NCBI GenBank assembly: GCA_964460845.1
Contig: CAYWRZ010000001.1
Coordinates: forward strand, 345,561 to 409,560
Direction: 5' to 3'
Length of the DNA stretch: 64,000 nucleotides
Origin: CAYWRZ01 sp964460845
GTDB lineage: Bacteria > Bacteroidota > Bacteroidia > Flavobacteriales_D > UBA2798
This document shows positions 53,108 to 61,902 of the stretch, one piece after another (within the stretch, counting starts at the first letter, position 1; the number at the start of each line of letters is the position of its first letter). The position numbers and the translations under genes are program-made. The notes under the pieces are model-generated. The model saw only the letters and a program-made list of their open reading frames with translations, had not been told where the DNA came from and did not search any database.

Positions 53108-55111
53108 ATGACGCGGTTGAACGCTAAAATACCCGACGGTTCCATCGACAAAAAATGGACCAATCACAAGAACCACGTAAAGCTGGTAAACCCTGCCAAC
53201 AAACGTCATATCGACGTAATCATTGTGGGTACCGGGCTGGCTGGCGCCTCGGCTGCCGCTTCACTGGCTGAGCTGGGTTACAATGTAAAAGCTTTCTGTT
53301 TTCAGGATTCGCCCCGCCGTGCGCACTCTATTGCCGCGCAGGGAGGAATCAACGCCGCCAAAAACTACCAAAACGACGGCGACAGCGTGTTCCGTCTTTT
53401 CTACGACACAATCAAAGGAGGCGACTATCGCGCCCGCGAAGCCAACGTGCATCGCCTGGCAGAAGTATCGGCCAACATTATTGACCAGTGCGTGGCACAA
53501 GGCGTTCCCTTTGCGCGCGAATACGGCGGACTCTTAGACAACCGCTCTTTCGGAGGCACACAGGTACAACGTACGTTTTACGCTGCCGGACAAACCGGTC
53601 AGCAATTGCTCTTAGGCGCCTACTCTGCCCTTTCGCGTCAGGTAGCGCTGGGTCAGGTCAAAATGTACAACCGTCACGAAATGCTCGATGTGGTGATCGT
53701 GAACGGCAAAGCGCGCGGGATCATTGCCCGTAACCTTGTCACAGGAGCTATCGAACGTCATTCGGGACACGCCGTACTGCTCTGTTCGGGTGGCTACGGT
53801 AACGCATTCTTCCTTTCGACCAACGCGATGGGCAGCAATGTAACCGCCGCCTGGAAAGCCCACAAGCGCGGCGCTTTCTTCGGAAACCCCTGCTTTACGC
53901 AGATTCACCCTACCTGTATCCCCGTTTCGGGCGACCACCAGTCGAAGCTGACCCTCATGTCGGAATCGCTGCGTAACGACGGCCGTATTTGGGTACCTAA
54001 AAAACAGGAAGACGCCATTGCCATCCAAAAAGGACAAAAACGCGGTAACGACATTCCGGAAGACGATCGGGATTATTACCTCGAAAGAAGATACCCTGCC
54101 TTCGGTAACCTGGTTCCCCGCGACGTGGCCTCCCGTGCCGCTAAAGAACGTTGCGATGCCGGATTTGGCGTGAACCCTACCGGACAGGCCGTGTTCCTCG
54201 ACTATTCTTCGGCTATCGAACGCTACGGACGCATCGAGGCCAATAAGCACAACCTGCATAACCCCGATGCCGAAACGCTGCGCAAGCTGGGTAAAGCTGT
54301 AGTGAAAGAAAAATACGGTAACCTGTTCGATATGTACCAGCAGATTACCGGCGACAATCCTTATGAAACGCCGATGAAAATCTATCCCGCCGTGCACTAC
54401 ACCATGGGCGGCCTGTGGGTGGATTACAACCTGATGACTACTATCCCCGGCTGTTATGCGCTGGGAGAAGCCAACTTCTCCGACCACGGGGCCAACCGAC
54501 TGGGTGCTTCGGCGCTCATGCAGGGCTTGGCCGACGGTTACTTCGTCATTCCCTACACGTTGGGCGATTACCTGGCCGACGATATTCGTACCGGTAAAAT
54601 CCCGACCGATACACCCGAATTTGAGCAGGCCGAAAAAGAAGCCCGCGAACGGGTGGAATTCTTCGTCACGAATAAAGGAACCCGGTCGGTGGACCATTTC
54701 CACAAGCGCCTGGGTAAAGTGATGTGGGACAAATGCGGAATGGCGCGCAATGCCAACGGTTTGAGAGAAGCCTTAACCGAAATCAGACAGATACGCGAAG
54801 AATTTTGGAAAGACGTACGTGTACCGGGCAGCGCCAACGAGCTTAATCCCGAGTTGGAAAAAGCCGGCCGCGTAGCCGATTTTCTGGAACTGGGCGAGCT
54901 TATGTGCATGGATGCCCTGCACCGCGAAGAATCCTGCGGCGGACACTTCCGTGAAGAATCGCAGACCCCCGAAGGAGAAGCCGAACGCAACGACGAGCGT
55001 TTTGCTTACGTAGCGGCCTGGGAAAATAAAGGCGACGTAAAAGAATCCCTGCTTCACAAAGAAGATCTGGTGTTTGAAAACATTAAAATGGTTTCGCGCA
55101 GCTACAAGTAA
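53108..55111 (+). CDS. sdhA: Succinate dehydrogenase flavoprotein subunit
   Basis: 667 residues. FAD-binding loop VGTGLAGASAAASLAELG (41-58) and a histidyl-FAD site at His73 (RRAHSIAAQGGINAAKN). The substrate and capping domain follows (HPTCIPVSGDHQSKLTLMSESLRNDGRI), then YPAVHYTMGGLWVDYN and EANFSDHGANRLGASALMQGLADGYFV. Oxidises succinate to fumarate on the inner face of the membrane. 13 bp after sdhC. Confidence 0.96.
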   Translation: MTRLNAKIPDGSIDKKWTNHKNHVKLVNPANKRHIDVIIVGTGLAGASAAASLAELGYNVKAFCFQDSPRRAHSIAAQGGINAAKNYQNDGDSVFRLFYDTIKGGDYRAREANVHRLAEVSANIIDQCVAQGVPFAREYGGLLDNRSFGGTQVQRTFYAAGQTGQQLLLGAYSALSRQVALGQVKMYNRHEMLDVVIVNGKARGIIARNLVTGAIERHSGHAVLLCSGGYGNAFFLSTNAMGSNVTAAWKAHKRGAFFGNPCFTQIHPTCIPVSGDHQSKLTLMSESLRNDGRIWVPKKQEDAIAIQKGQKRGNDIPEDDRDYYLERRYPAFGNLVPRDVASRAAKERCDAGFGVNPTGQAVFLDYSSAIERYGRIEANKHNLHNPDAETLRKLGKAVVKEKYGNLFDMYQQITGDNPYETPMKIYPAVHYTMGGLWVDYNLMTTIPGCYALGEANFSDHGANRLGASALMQGLADGYFVIPYTLGDYLADDIRTGKIPTDTPEFEQAEKEARERVEFFVTNKGTRSVDHFHKRLGKVMWDKCGMARNANGLREALTEIRQIREEFWKDVRVPGSANELNPELEKAGRVADFLELGELMCMDALHREESCGGHFREESQTPEGEAERNDERFAYVAAWENKGDVKESLLHKEDLVFENIKMVSRSYK

Positions 55112-55145
55112 TTTTCAGCAAAGAAGAACTCAACCTTCCCGGAAT

Positions 55146-55895
55146 ATGAAACTGCATCTCAAAATATGGCGTCAGAAAGGGCCCAACGACAAAGGACGGC
55201 TCGTGGATTATACCGTCAATGACGTTTCGCCCGATATGTCTTTTCTCGAAATGTTAGACGTGCTCAACGAACACCTGGTAGAAACGGGAGATGAGCCTAT
55301 CGCTTTCGACCACGACTGCCGCGAGGGTATTTGCGGAATGTGTTCGCTGTATATCAACGGTAGAGCGCATGGCCCCAACAGAGGAGTTACCACCTGCCAG
55401 CTCCATATGCGTTCGTTCAAAGACGGAGAAACCGTCTATATCGAACCCTGGAGAGCAACTGCATTCCCTGTAATTAAAGACCTTGTGGTGGATCGCAGCG
55501 GATTCGACCGTGTGATACAGGCGGGCGGCTTCGTGTCGGTCAATACCGGCGGAGCACAAGATGCCAACTGTATTCCCGTACCCAAAAGCGATGCCGACAA
55601 AGCTTTTTCGGCCGCTACCTGTATTGGTTGCGGAGCCTGTGTGGCTGCTTGTAAAAACGCTTCGGCTATGCTGTTTGTATCGGCCAAAGTATCGCAGCTC
55701 TCGCTCCTGCCACAGGGGCGCGTCGAAGCCAAAGATCGGGTGCTCAACATGGTCAAGCAAATGGACGAGGAAGGATTTGGCAACTGTAGCAATACCGGTG
55801 CCTGTGAAGTGGAATGTCCGAAAGGCATTTCGCTCGACAATATTGCCCGTATGAACCGCGAATACCTTTGCTCTTCCATTGCTTCCGAAAAATAA
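55146..55895 (+). CDS. sdhB: Succinate dehydrogenase iron-sulfur subunit
   Basis: 249 residues from the ATG at 55146. [2Fe-2S] ligands Cys58, Cys63, Cys66 and Cys84 (DCREGICGMCSL, VTTCQ). The first 4Fe-type cluster motif is CIGCGACVAAC (159-169) and further Cys lie at 214, 220 and 224 (CSNTGACEVECP). Transfers electrons from the flavoprotein to the cytochrome b subunit. Last gene of the operon; a strong terminator follows. Confidence 0.95.
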   Translation: MKLHLKIWRQKGPNDKGRLVDYTVNDVSPDMSFLEMLDVLNEHLVETGDEPIAFDHDCREGICGMCSLYINGRAHGPNRGVTTCQLHMRSFKDGETVYIEPWRATAFPVIKDLVVDRSGFDRVIQAGGFVSVNTGGAQDANCIPVPKSDADKAFSAATCIGCGACVAACKNASAMLFVSAKVSQLSLLPQGRVEAKDRVLNMVKQMDEEGFGNCSNTGACEVECPKGISLDNIARMNREYLCSSIASEK

Positions 55896-55925
55896 AACTG
55901 CTTATCGGCCGTAAACCGGCACATA

Positions 55926-55957
55926 AAAAAACCCCTGGCCTTTGGTCAGGGGTTTTT
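55926..55957. terminator. Shared bidirectional terminator
   Basis: ACCCCTGGCC ttt GGTCAGGGGT stem with A run before and T run after. Ends sdhCAB on the plus strand and the small lipoprotein gene on the minus strand. Confidence 0.85.
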
Positions 55958-55973
55958 CATAAAGCAAAAACGC

Positions 55974-56222
55974 TTAGTTACATTTCTTTGCTTCTTCCTG
56001 AAGCTGTTCTGCGGTTTTGCTCTTCACGAGCTTGTCGCAGGCTTCGGATTTTGACTTGTATTTCTCTTCAAGCGCCTTTACTTTGGCTTCGTCAGTACCG
56101 GCTTCTGCAAACTCCTTCATAGCCTGCTCACCGATTTTAGCGCAGTCGCAAAGTGAAGGTCCGCTGCAAGAAGAAAATACAAGTGTAGCCACTACAGCTA
56201 CGGACAAAAAGAACTTTTTCAT
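55974..56222 (-). CDS. Small CxC lipoprotein, copy 1
   Basis: 82 residues. Lipoprotein signal (LVFSSCSGPS), then CDCAKIGEQ, a charged helix (DEAKVKALEEKYKSKSEACDKLVK) and a C-terminal KKCN. The set of Cys after the lipid Cys (CxC, C, C) is shared with the genes at 56412 and 56861. Function unknown; probably a small periplasmic helical lipoprotein. Confidence 0.8.
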   Translation of the reverse strand: MKKFFLSVAVVATLVFSSCSGPSLCDCAKIGEQAMKEFAEAGTDEAKVKALEEKYKSKSEACDKLVKSKTAEQLQEEAKKCN

Positions 56223-56356
56223 TGGATTTAGATTTTGGATTATGATCGGGAGTTGAAAATTACAAGGTTATGTGGACGCTATACCTGCCAAGGGGGTTTT
56301 TGTAAAGAGCCTTTCAGGCAAGGCCGAATCGGGCGCAAAAATACATTTTTCTTTCC

Positions 56357-56390
56357 ATAAAAAATCCCCTGATGGTATCACCAGGGGATT
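56357..56390 (-). terminator. Terminator of lipoprotein copy 2
   Basis: AATCCCCTG/CAGGGGATT stem; T run on the minus strand. Confidence 0.8.
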
Positions 56391-56411
56391 GGGTATAAAA
56401 AAGCCTAAAGC

Positions 56412-56669
56412 TTATTTACATTTCAGCGCTTCTTCCATCATCTTAGCCTTCTCTTCTTTGGATTTACCTTCGGCGAGCTTATCACAAGCTTTGCCTTTGG
56501 CTTCGTATTTCTCCTGGATGGATTTCATTTTGGCTTCGTCGCCTTTAGCTTCAGCGATTTCTTTGCTAGCCTCTTCTCCTAATTTCATACAATCGCAGAT
56601 AGATGGGCCACCGCAAGAAGAGAAAGCGAGAACAGCCACTACAGCTACAGGTAAAATGAACTTTTTCAT
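56412..56669 (-). CDS. Small CxC lipoprotein, copy 2
   Basis: 85 residues. VLAFSSCGGPSICDCMKLGEEASKE, then a Lys/Glu-rich helix and the end MMEEALKCK. Nearly the same as the gene at 56861, including large parts of the flanking DNA (unit length 449 bp), so a tandem duplication. Unknown function. Confidence 0.82.
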   Translation of the reverse strand: MKKFILPVAVVAVLAFSSCGGPSICDCMKLGEEASKEIAEAKGDEAKMKSIQEKYEAKGKACDKLAEGKSKEEKAKMMEEALKCK

Positions 56670-56805
56670 TGGATTTGGATTTTGGGTTTATGATATGGGT
56701 TTGAAAATTACAAGGCTCGATTGATCTATACATTCAAAAGTAAAATCTTAAAAAGATACTTTCGCTATGGCTAAATCAGGTGCAAAAATACATTTTTCTT
56801 TCTAT

Positions 56806-56838
56806 AAAAAAATCCCCTGACGATGCTGTCAGGGGATT
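56806..56838 (-). terminator. Terminator of lipoprotein copy 3
   Basis: AATCCCCTGAC gatgct GTCAGGGGATT stem with a T run on the minus strand. Confidence 0.8.
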
Positions 56839-56860
56839 TACTATAAGAAAGCCTAAAGAC

Positions 56861-57118
56861 TTATTTGCATTTCAGGGCTTCTTCCATCATTTTAGCTTGC
56901 TCTTCGGGAGATTTGCCTTCGCCGAGTTTCTCACAAGCTTTGATTTTAGACTCAAACTTTTTCTCAACAGCCTTGATCTTAGCTTCGTCTCCACCAGCTT
57001 CAGCGATCTCTTTGCTAGCCTCTTCGCCCAGCTTCATACAGTCGCAGATAGAAGGTCCACCGCAAGAAGAGAAAGCAAGAACAGCCACAACAGCTACAGG
57101 AATAAAGAACTTTTTCAT
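56861..57118 (-). CDS. Small CxC lipoprotein, copy 3
   Basis: 85 residues, the same signal peptide and CDCMKLGEEASKEIAEA segment as copy 2; the middle helix differs more (IKAVEKKFESKIKACEKLGEG). It has its own terminator, so each copy seems to be a separate transcription unit. Unknown function. Confidence 0.82.
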   Translation of the reverse strand: MKKFFIPVAVVAVLAFSSCGGPSICDCMKLGEEASKEIAEAGGDEAKIKAVEKKFESKIKACEKLGEGKSPEEQAKMMEEALKCK

Positions 57119-57150
57119 GATTTTGATTTTAGGTTATAAAGGTTTAGAAT

Positions 57151-57429
57151 TTACTCGGGAAGTGCCGCTATCTCTTCGTCGCAGCGATCCATAACGGCTT
57201 CGATTCGTTGTAAGGCTTCTTTGTCATTTTTATAGCGCTCGACCAGCTCGGCTTGCAACTTTAACGCTTCTATCCCCGCTTGAGTGCTTTCTTCTTCACT
57301 TTTACTGAGAAATATCTTCTTCCTTAACGCACACAATTCTTCAGCCCCCTGCTTCGCCGGATCGCCACATGCGGCCTGGATTAGCAAAAACCCGGCCAAA
57401 GATACACTTAAAAGGAAAATATTTTTCAC
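57151..57429 (-). CDS. Small lipoprotein, unknown
   Basis: 92 residues from a GTG at 57429; a TTG at 57477 would add 16 without a sensible signal peptide. MKNIFLLSVSLAGFLLIQAACGDP is a good lipoprotein signal. The mature part has a ELCALRKKIF and a late MDRCDEE, so two further Cys, and is helical and charged. It may belong to the same broad group as its neighbours. Unknown function. Confidence 0.65.
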   Translation of the reverse strand: MKNIFLLSVSLAGFLLIQAACGDPAKQGAEELCALRKKIFLSKSEEESTQAGIEALKLQAELVERYKNDKEALQRIEAVMDRCDEEIAALPE

Positions 57430-57490
57430 TTTTCTCGTTAGGACGGTTAAAATTAGAGAATCTAATTTATTCTGCAAGAATTGTTAGCAA

Positions 57491-57760
57491 TTATTCTTCT
57501 GCGCCCTTCGAATCGCGCTCATAAACGGCACATTTGACCACCGCATCGGCGTAACGCCTTGATAACGAAGGATCCTTCCCTAACTTTTCACGGTGTGTAC
57601 TTATCAAGGCCTGACACTCGTCGAGATTCTTGCTGCCGGCCTCGGCCGCCTGGAAGCATTCGCAGTACTGCTTAGCCATACCTTCCGGACTTTGAGGGCC
57701 ACAGCCAAACGCAAGAAACACGCAGGCAACGAAAACCAACTTACTGTTAATCACACTCAT
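57491..57760 (-). CDS. Small CxC lipoprotein
   Basis: 89 residues. Signal ends FLAFGCGPQSP (lipobox); then AKQYCECFQAAEAGSKNLDECQAL with the CxC plus later Cys pattern of this cluster, ending AVVKCAVYE. Its start overlaps the end of the next upstream gene by 14 bp. Unknown function. Confidence 0.75.
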   Translation of the reverse strand: MSVINSKLVFVACVFLAFGCGPQSPEGMAKQYCECFQAAEAGSKNLDECQALISTHREKLGKDPSLSRRYADAVVKCAVYERDSKGAEE

Positions 57761-57989
57761 ACGTTTTTTCTAAAATAAATGTCCGCTCCGCACTACCCTC
57801 CGGATAAAGTGCTTTTACCTCTTTCTCCAGCGCCAACACCTCCTTCAGGTACCCCGTACGCACCTCACCCGTATGGTTTAGAATAAGTGCGTTAAGCCTG
57901 CACCATTCCTTAGCGTAATACTCCGGATTACGGCTTGTACAGGCCTGACTTAACAGCAGCAAAAGCGCTATTTTAACGGCACGCATCAT
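57747..57989 (-). CDS. Small lipoprotein, unknown
   Basis: 80 residues from the ATG at 57989 (MMRAVKIALLLLLSQACTSRNP, a good lipoprotein signal). A much longer open frame to 58103 has no signal peptide and overlaps the upstream gene more deeply. The mature part has EWCRLNAL and ends KTYECD. It overlaps both neighbours slightly, implying one transcript with them. Confidence 0.7.
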   Translation of the reverse strand: MMRAVKIALLLLLSQACTSRNPEYYAKEWCRLNALILNHTGEVRTGYLKEVLALEKEVKALYPEGSAERTFILEKTYECD

Positions 57990-58212
57990 AAATCCGTTGG
58001 AAAGTGGCGTACTTTTCGGGCGAATCTTTATAGCGTTGTTCGTATTTCCGCAGTAAAGCATCGCAGTGTCCCATTTTCTTTGTGGCTTCCTCCCCTTCGG
58101 CACGAATCACCCCTGTATAACATTCGCAAATTTCCCGGGCGTCGTGTTCGGGTCCGCAAGCTGTAAAAGCCACCAAACACAAGGCAAAAAGCAATAAAAC
58201 AGTTTTTTTCAT
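57973..58212 (-). CDS. Small CxC lipoprotein
   Basis: 79 residues from the ATG at 58212. Signal MKKTVLLLFALCLVAFTACGPEH, then REICECYTGVIRAEGEEATKKMGHCDALL, the same CxC...C pattern, and a final YDACR. First of an overlapping three-gene run (58212 to 57491). Unknown function. Confidence 0.78.
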   Translation of the reverse strand: MKKTVLLLFALCLVAFTACGPEHDAREICECYTGVIRAEGEEATKKMGHCDALLRKYEQRYKDSPEKYATFQRIYDACR

Positions 58213-58345
58213 GACACCTAACAAGAGTTTGCGACTAAGATAAATAATTGACTCTTCGGAAAAACCCGCGACTCCAACTTTCTATCCCTCAAACCGGTGT
58301 ATAACTAATTTGTGGGCTGCGCACGCTTCCTGCGTAGAGATCTCT

Positions 58346-58353
58346 TAATTTTG
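58346..58353 (+). promoter_or_regulatory. Putative -7 box of the aminotransferase gene
   Basis: TAATTTTG (TAnnTTTG) 19 bp before the ATG at 58373; it argues against the GTG at 58355 as start. Confidence 0.4.
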
Positions 58354-58372
58354 TGTGTTTCAGAGAATCGAT

Positions 58373-59530
58373 ATGCCACATTTCCCCCACACTATACATT
58401 CCGCGCTGCCCAAAACGGGACAAAGTATTTTTTCGGTGATGAGTCAACTGGCGCATACACACAAGGCCATTAATCTTTCGCAAGGTTTCCCCGACTTTGA
58501 ATGCGACCCAGAGCTGGCCACGCTCGTGGCTGCACATATTCGGGCCGGACATAACCAATATGCACCCATGCCCGGCATTTTGCCTTTGCGGGAAACGCTT
58601 AGCGCCAAAATGGAAAAGGCCTACGGTACCTACTATAACCCCGACACCGAAATCACCATCACGGCAGGCGGCACTCAGGCGCTCTATTCTGCCATCGCCT
58701 CGCTGGTGAAGGAAGGAGACGAGGTCGTTATTTTTACACCTGCTTACGACAGTTACGAACCCGCCGTGCTGCTCAATGGAGGGAAGCCCGTATATATAGA
58801 ACTTTGTTCGCCCACTTATTCGATAGACTGGCCGCAGGTGCGAAAGCTGGTCAACCGTCACACACGGATGATCATTCTCAATACGCCGCACAATCCTTCG
58901 GGCACGGTTCTTTCGGAAGAAGACCTGAAAGAACTGGAAAAAATCACCCATGATACCGAAATTATCATTCTAAGCGACGAAGTGTATGAGCACATTCTCT
59001 TCGACGGGCGCACGCACCAAAGCGTATGCCGTTTTCCCGGATTAGCCGAGCGATCGCTGCTGGTCTATTCGTTCGGAAAAACATTTCACGTGACCGGCTG
59101 GAAAATCGGTTATGTAGCTGGGCCCGCCAACCTGATGAACGAATTTCGCAAAGCCCACCAGTTTACCGTATTTGCCTGTAACACTCCGGCGCAATATGCG
59201 CTGAACGATTATCTGCAAGAGCCTTCACACTACCTGAAGCTGGCCGCTTTTTACGAAGAAAAAAGAAATTATTTCCTCGATGGGATACGTGGCAGCCGTT
59301 TCGGCTATACTCCTGCCGCAGGCACTTATTTTCAACTGCTCAACTACAGCCGGATCAGCGAAGAAAAAGACACCGAATATGCCATTCGGCTTACCCGCGA
59401 AAAAGGACTGGCCAGCATTCCCGTTTCGGTATTTTACCACCGCGAAAAAGACGACAAAGTACTGCGCTTCTGTTTTGCCAAAAAAAGAGAAACGCTCGAC
59501 AAGGCGATAGAAATTATTCATTCCATTTGA
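58373..59530 (+). CDS. PLP aminotransferase, YbdL/KAT type
   Basis: 385 residues from the ATG at 58373. Class I/II fold: INLSQGFPDFECD, the NQYAPMPG segment, AGGTQALYSAI, Asn174 (PHNPSG), Asp202 and Tyr205 (SDEVYEH) and the PLP lysine Lys236 (SFGKTFHVTGWKIGY). It resembles methionine/glutamine transaminases such as E. coli YbdL. The next gene is an omega-amidase-like nitrilase, one bp away; together they can carry out the glutamine transaminase/omega-amidase step known from methionine salvage. This pairing is inference. Confidence 0.9.
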   Translation: MPHFPHTIHSALPKTGQSIFSVMSQLAHTHKAINLSQGFPDFECDPELATLVAAHIRAGHNQYAPMPGILPLRETLSAKMEKAYGTYYNPDTEITITAGGTQALYSAIASLVKEGDEVVIFTPAYDSYEPAVLLNGGKPVYIELCSPTYSIDWPQVRKLVNRHTRMIILNTPHNPSGTVLSEEDLKELEKITHDTEIIILSDEVYEHILFDGRTHQSVCRFPGLAERSLLVYSFGKTFHVTGWKIGYVAGPANLMNEFRKAHQFTVFACNTPAQYALNDYLQEPSHYLKLAAFYEEKRNYFLDGIRGSRFGYTPAAGTYFQLLNYSRISEEKDTEYAIRLTREKGLASIPVSVFYHREKDDKVLRFCFAKKRETLDKAIEIIHSI

Positions 59531-59531
59531 C

Positions 59532-60320
59532 ATGAATGTACGTGAAACGCTTCGTGTAACCCTGGTACAAAGCACGCTGCACTGGGAAAACCCCGAAGCC
59601 AACCGCAGGCATTTCGATACGCTGTTAGCCGAGGTGGGCTATGCGGACTTGATCCTGCTGCCCGAAATGTTCAGCACCGGATTTTCGATGGACGCCGCAC
59701 GGCTGCACGAAACGATGGAAGGCCCCTCGGTGCAATGGATCAAAAAAACCGCGGCTGCGTCAAATGCCGTCGTAAGCGGAAGCCTTATTATCGGCGAAGC
59801 GGGACATTATTTCAACCGGTTGATTTGGTGTACGCCCGAAGGGGAAATTCATACCTACGACAAACGCCATCTTTTCCGCATGGCAGGCGAAGAGAAAATA
59901 TTCACTCCCGGCAAAGAACGCCTGCTTGTCACGCTGCACGGCTGGAAAATTTGTCCGCTGATATGCTACGACCTACGTTTCCCGGTGTGGAGTCGCAATG
60001 TCGAAGAAAACTATGATCTTCTGCTCTATACCGCCAACTGGCCTGAGGTAAGGCGTCACCCGTGGAAAACGCTGCTTACGGCAAGAGCCATAGAAAATCA
60101 GTGTTACGTAGCCGGAGTTAACCGTGTAGGCCCCGACGGGAACGGTATAAATCACTCGGGCGATTCGGCACTTCTCGATCCGAAAGGCGAAATAATAGAG
60201 GCTCCCGAGCCCTACAACACAGAATGTGTCACCGCTACGCTCTCTTACGCGGCCTTAAAAGAATTTCGGGAAAAATTCCCGGTGAGCCGCGATGCAGACG
60301 CTTTCGAAATCAGCTTGTAA
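59532..60320 (+). CDS. Nitrilase-family omega-amidase-like enzyme
   Basis: 262 residues. Nitrilase triad Glu45 (LLPEMFSTGF), Lys111 (YDKRHLF) and Cys145 (ICYDLRFP). The length and the FSTGFSM and HLFRMAGE segments resemble YafV/NIT2-like omega-amidases, which hydrolyse 2-oxoglutaramate or similar amides. Directly behind the aminotransferase gene and probably cotranscribed. Cytoplasmic. Confidence 0.9.
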   Translation: MNVRETLRVTLVQSTLHWENPEANRRHFDTLLAEVGYADLILLPEMFSTGFSMDAARLHETMEGPSVQWIKKTAAASNAVVSGSLIIGEAGHYFNRLIWCTPEGEIHTYDKRHLFRMAGEEKIFTPGKERLLVTLHGWKICPLICYDLRFPVWSRNVEENYDLLLYTANWPEVRRHPWKTLLTARAIENQCYVAGVNRVGPDGNGINHSGDSALLDPKGEIIEAPEPYNTECVTATLSYAALKEFREKFPVSRDADAFEISL

Positions 60321-60328
60321 TTTTCTGC

Positions 60329-61183
60329 TCAGCTTACACGAAACCAAAAGGAACCGCCATGCCGTTCCACACCTTCGAGTGCCGGATGATTCCATACAGG
60401 CGCTACTATTTTTCGTAAAGCGGGATCTTCGCTGATAAAATAATTTGGCAGCAATACCTGGTATTTTTCAGGCGCGCTGAGTAATAGCATCGCCAGCAGG
60501 TATTGTTCGGAATAAAAACGATCGCACATAAATTGTGGGTAATCGTAGGGCAGGTAAATGTCGTGAATGTGGACGATCACACCTTTTTTCAGCCGGGGAA
60601 TCAGCTCCAGAAAACAAACCGTCACATCCGAATTGGGCAAACAGCGATGCGAATTATCAATAAACAGGATGTCGTCTTTTTCGAGCGTATCGATAAAAGA
60701 AATATCGTTTAGGTTTTCGAGCGGCATTCTCACCACCTCATCGGCCAGGCGATCGATAGAAGCACGGGGAAAAGGATCGATAGAGGTAATGCGTGTAGCA
60801 AGCTTCTGATCCTGAATAGCCTTACGTGCAATTTTAGTCGAATTTCCCGACCCGATTTCGACGTAACGCTGCGGTTTGAAAACAGCCAGCAGGGTGTAAA
60901 GGGTCACCATATCCAATCCCGGAAAAAAGCCGTTGTTCCAGGCGGGCTGATCTTCACGTTTTTCGAGGTCGGCCGTTTTAAGCGTATGAAAAACCGACGC
61001 ATACGTGGTACATTCGCGGAGCAGTCCTTCATACACAGCCCGCCCTGCATTGATCTGATCATAAAGCTGCGGATGAGGCGGCTTACCATGCCCGTAACGC
61101 GGCTTAAACGCTACTTTGTATTCCAAAAACAAAGACTGATGCCGGGGTGATAAAAAACGGTATAAAGATCGAAGTGTTTTCAT
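60329..61183 (-). CDS. SAM-fold protein, Methyltransf_24-like
   Basis: 284 residues. A class I-type SAM site: YVEIGSGNSTKIARKA (motif I, about 109-124), ITSIDPFPR and DILFIDNSHRC, like the Methyltransf_24 group, often linked to sugar or surface modification. Substrate unknown. It lies 26 bp before the M50-like gene in the same direction and ends 8 bp from the nitrilase gene. Confidence 0.8.
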   Translation of the reverse strand: MKTLRSLYRFLSPRHQSLFLEYKVAFKPRYGHGKPPHPQLYDQINAGRAVYEGLLRECTTYASVFHTLKTADLEKREDQPAWNNGFFPGLDMVTLYTLLAVFKPQRYVEIGSGNSTKIARKAIQDQKLATRITSIDPFPRASIDRLADEVVRMPLENLNDISFIDTLEKDDILFIDNSHRCLPNSDVTVCFLELIPRLKKGVIVHIHDIYLPYDYPQFMCDRFYSEQYLLAMLLLSAPEKYQVLLPNYFISEDPALRKIVAPVWNHPALEGVERHGGSFWFRVS

Positions 61184-61209
61184 AAAATATGTAGTTTAAT
61201 CGATGTAAG

Positions 61210-61890
61210 CTATAAGATCTGAATGTCCCACAGCATTTCGACCGTAAGCACAGCCACCAGCAGCGCCTGTACTACAAAAAACAAAGCCCAAAAAAAAGAC
61301 GGTATAAAGGTAAGCTGACGCAGGTTTCGCGCATCGCCCGAATGGCGGGGGTCGGAGAAACTCAGGTACAGCAGCACCCAGGCAGAATATACCGACTCTA
61401 CCAGATTAAGCGCGGCCACCAAAAATAGAAAATAAAAATTCACCGCCGCATTATCGAGGTAAAAGCAAATCGCCAGCAGCACTAAAAAAGAAAGCAGCCA
61501 ATAAATGCCATAACGATTGCGCACCCAAAGCAGCAGGTTAAGCACACACAAGCCCGCCAAACCATACAACAGCCATTGGGTATGGTTGTAATGCAAGGCG
61601 TAGCACATCAGCCAGGCGGCCGCAGAAGAGGCCGGGTAACCTGCCAAATTGACCAGCAAACGGCTCAGCCAGTAACGACTACGGTACACACAAGCACCCG
61701 AAGTGTCGGCAAAAAGATCGATGCGCTCTACCGAACCGCTGGTAAACAAGGCGATCAGGGCATGGCCGCTTTCATGAAAAAGGGTATTGACCACGCGAAA
61801 ATAACGCCCTATGGTCGGGATACGCAACAGGACAAAAGCCAACACGACAAGTCCGATGTATTGATATTCGCGGGGCGCAAAATCCAACAC
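61210..61890 (-). CDS. M50-like membrane metalloprotease
   Basis: 226 residues, about six hydrophobic segments. The first TM region carries NTLFHESGHALIALF with the HExxH zinc motif at 39-43, typical of M50/M50B intramembrane metalloproteases. The usual second metal ligand (NxxPxxxxDG) is not clear, though NLAGYPASSAAAW resembles the NP part. Substrate unknown. Between trpS and the SAM-fold gene on the minus strand. Confidence 0.8.
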   Translation of the reverse strand: MLDFAPREYQYIGLVVLAFVLLRIPTIGRYFRVVNTLFHESGHALIALFTSGSVERIDLFADTSGACVYRSRYWLSRLLVNLAGYPASSAAAWLMCYALHYNHTQWLLYGLAGLCVLNLLLWVRNRYGIYWLLSFLVLLAICFYLDNAAVNFYFLFLVAALNLVESVYSAWVLLYLSFSDPRHSGDARNLRQLTFIPSFFWALFFVVQALLVAVLTVEMLWDIQIL

Positions 61891-61902
61891 CGGGAAAAGA
61901 AA

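Noticed and set aside
53612..54703. 363-residue minus-strand frame within sdhA
   Set aside because: It is antisense to a fully conserved sdhA; no recognisable protein features.
57990..58103. N-terminal extension of the small lipoprotein at 57747
   Set aside because: The extension lacks a signal peptide and deeply overlaps the upstream lipoprotein; the ATG at 57989 gives a good lipoprotein signal.
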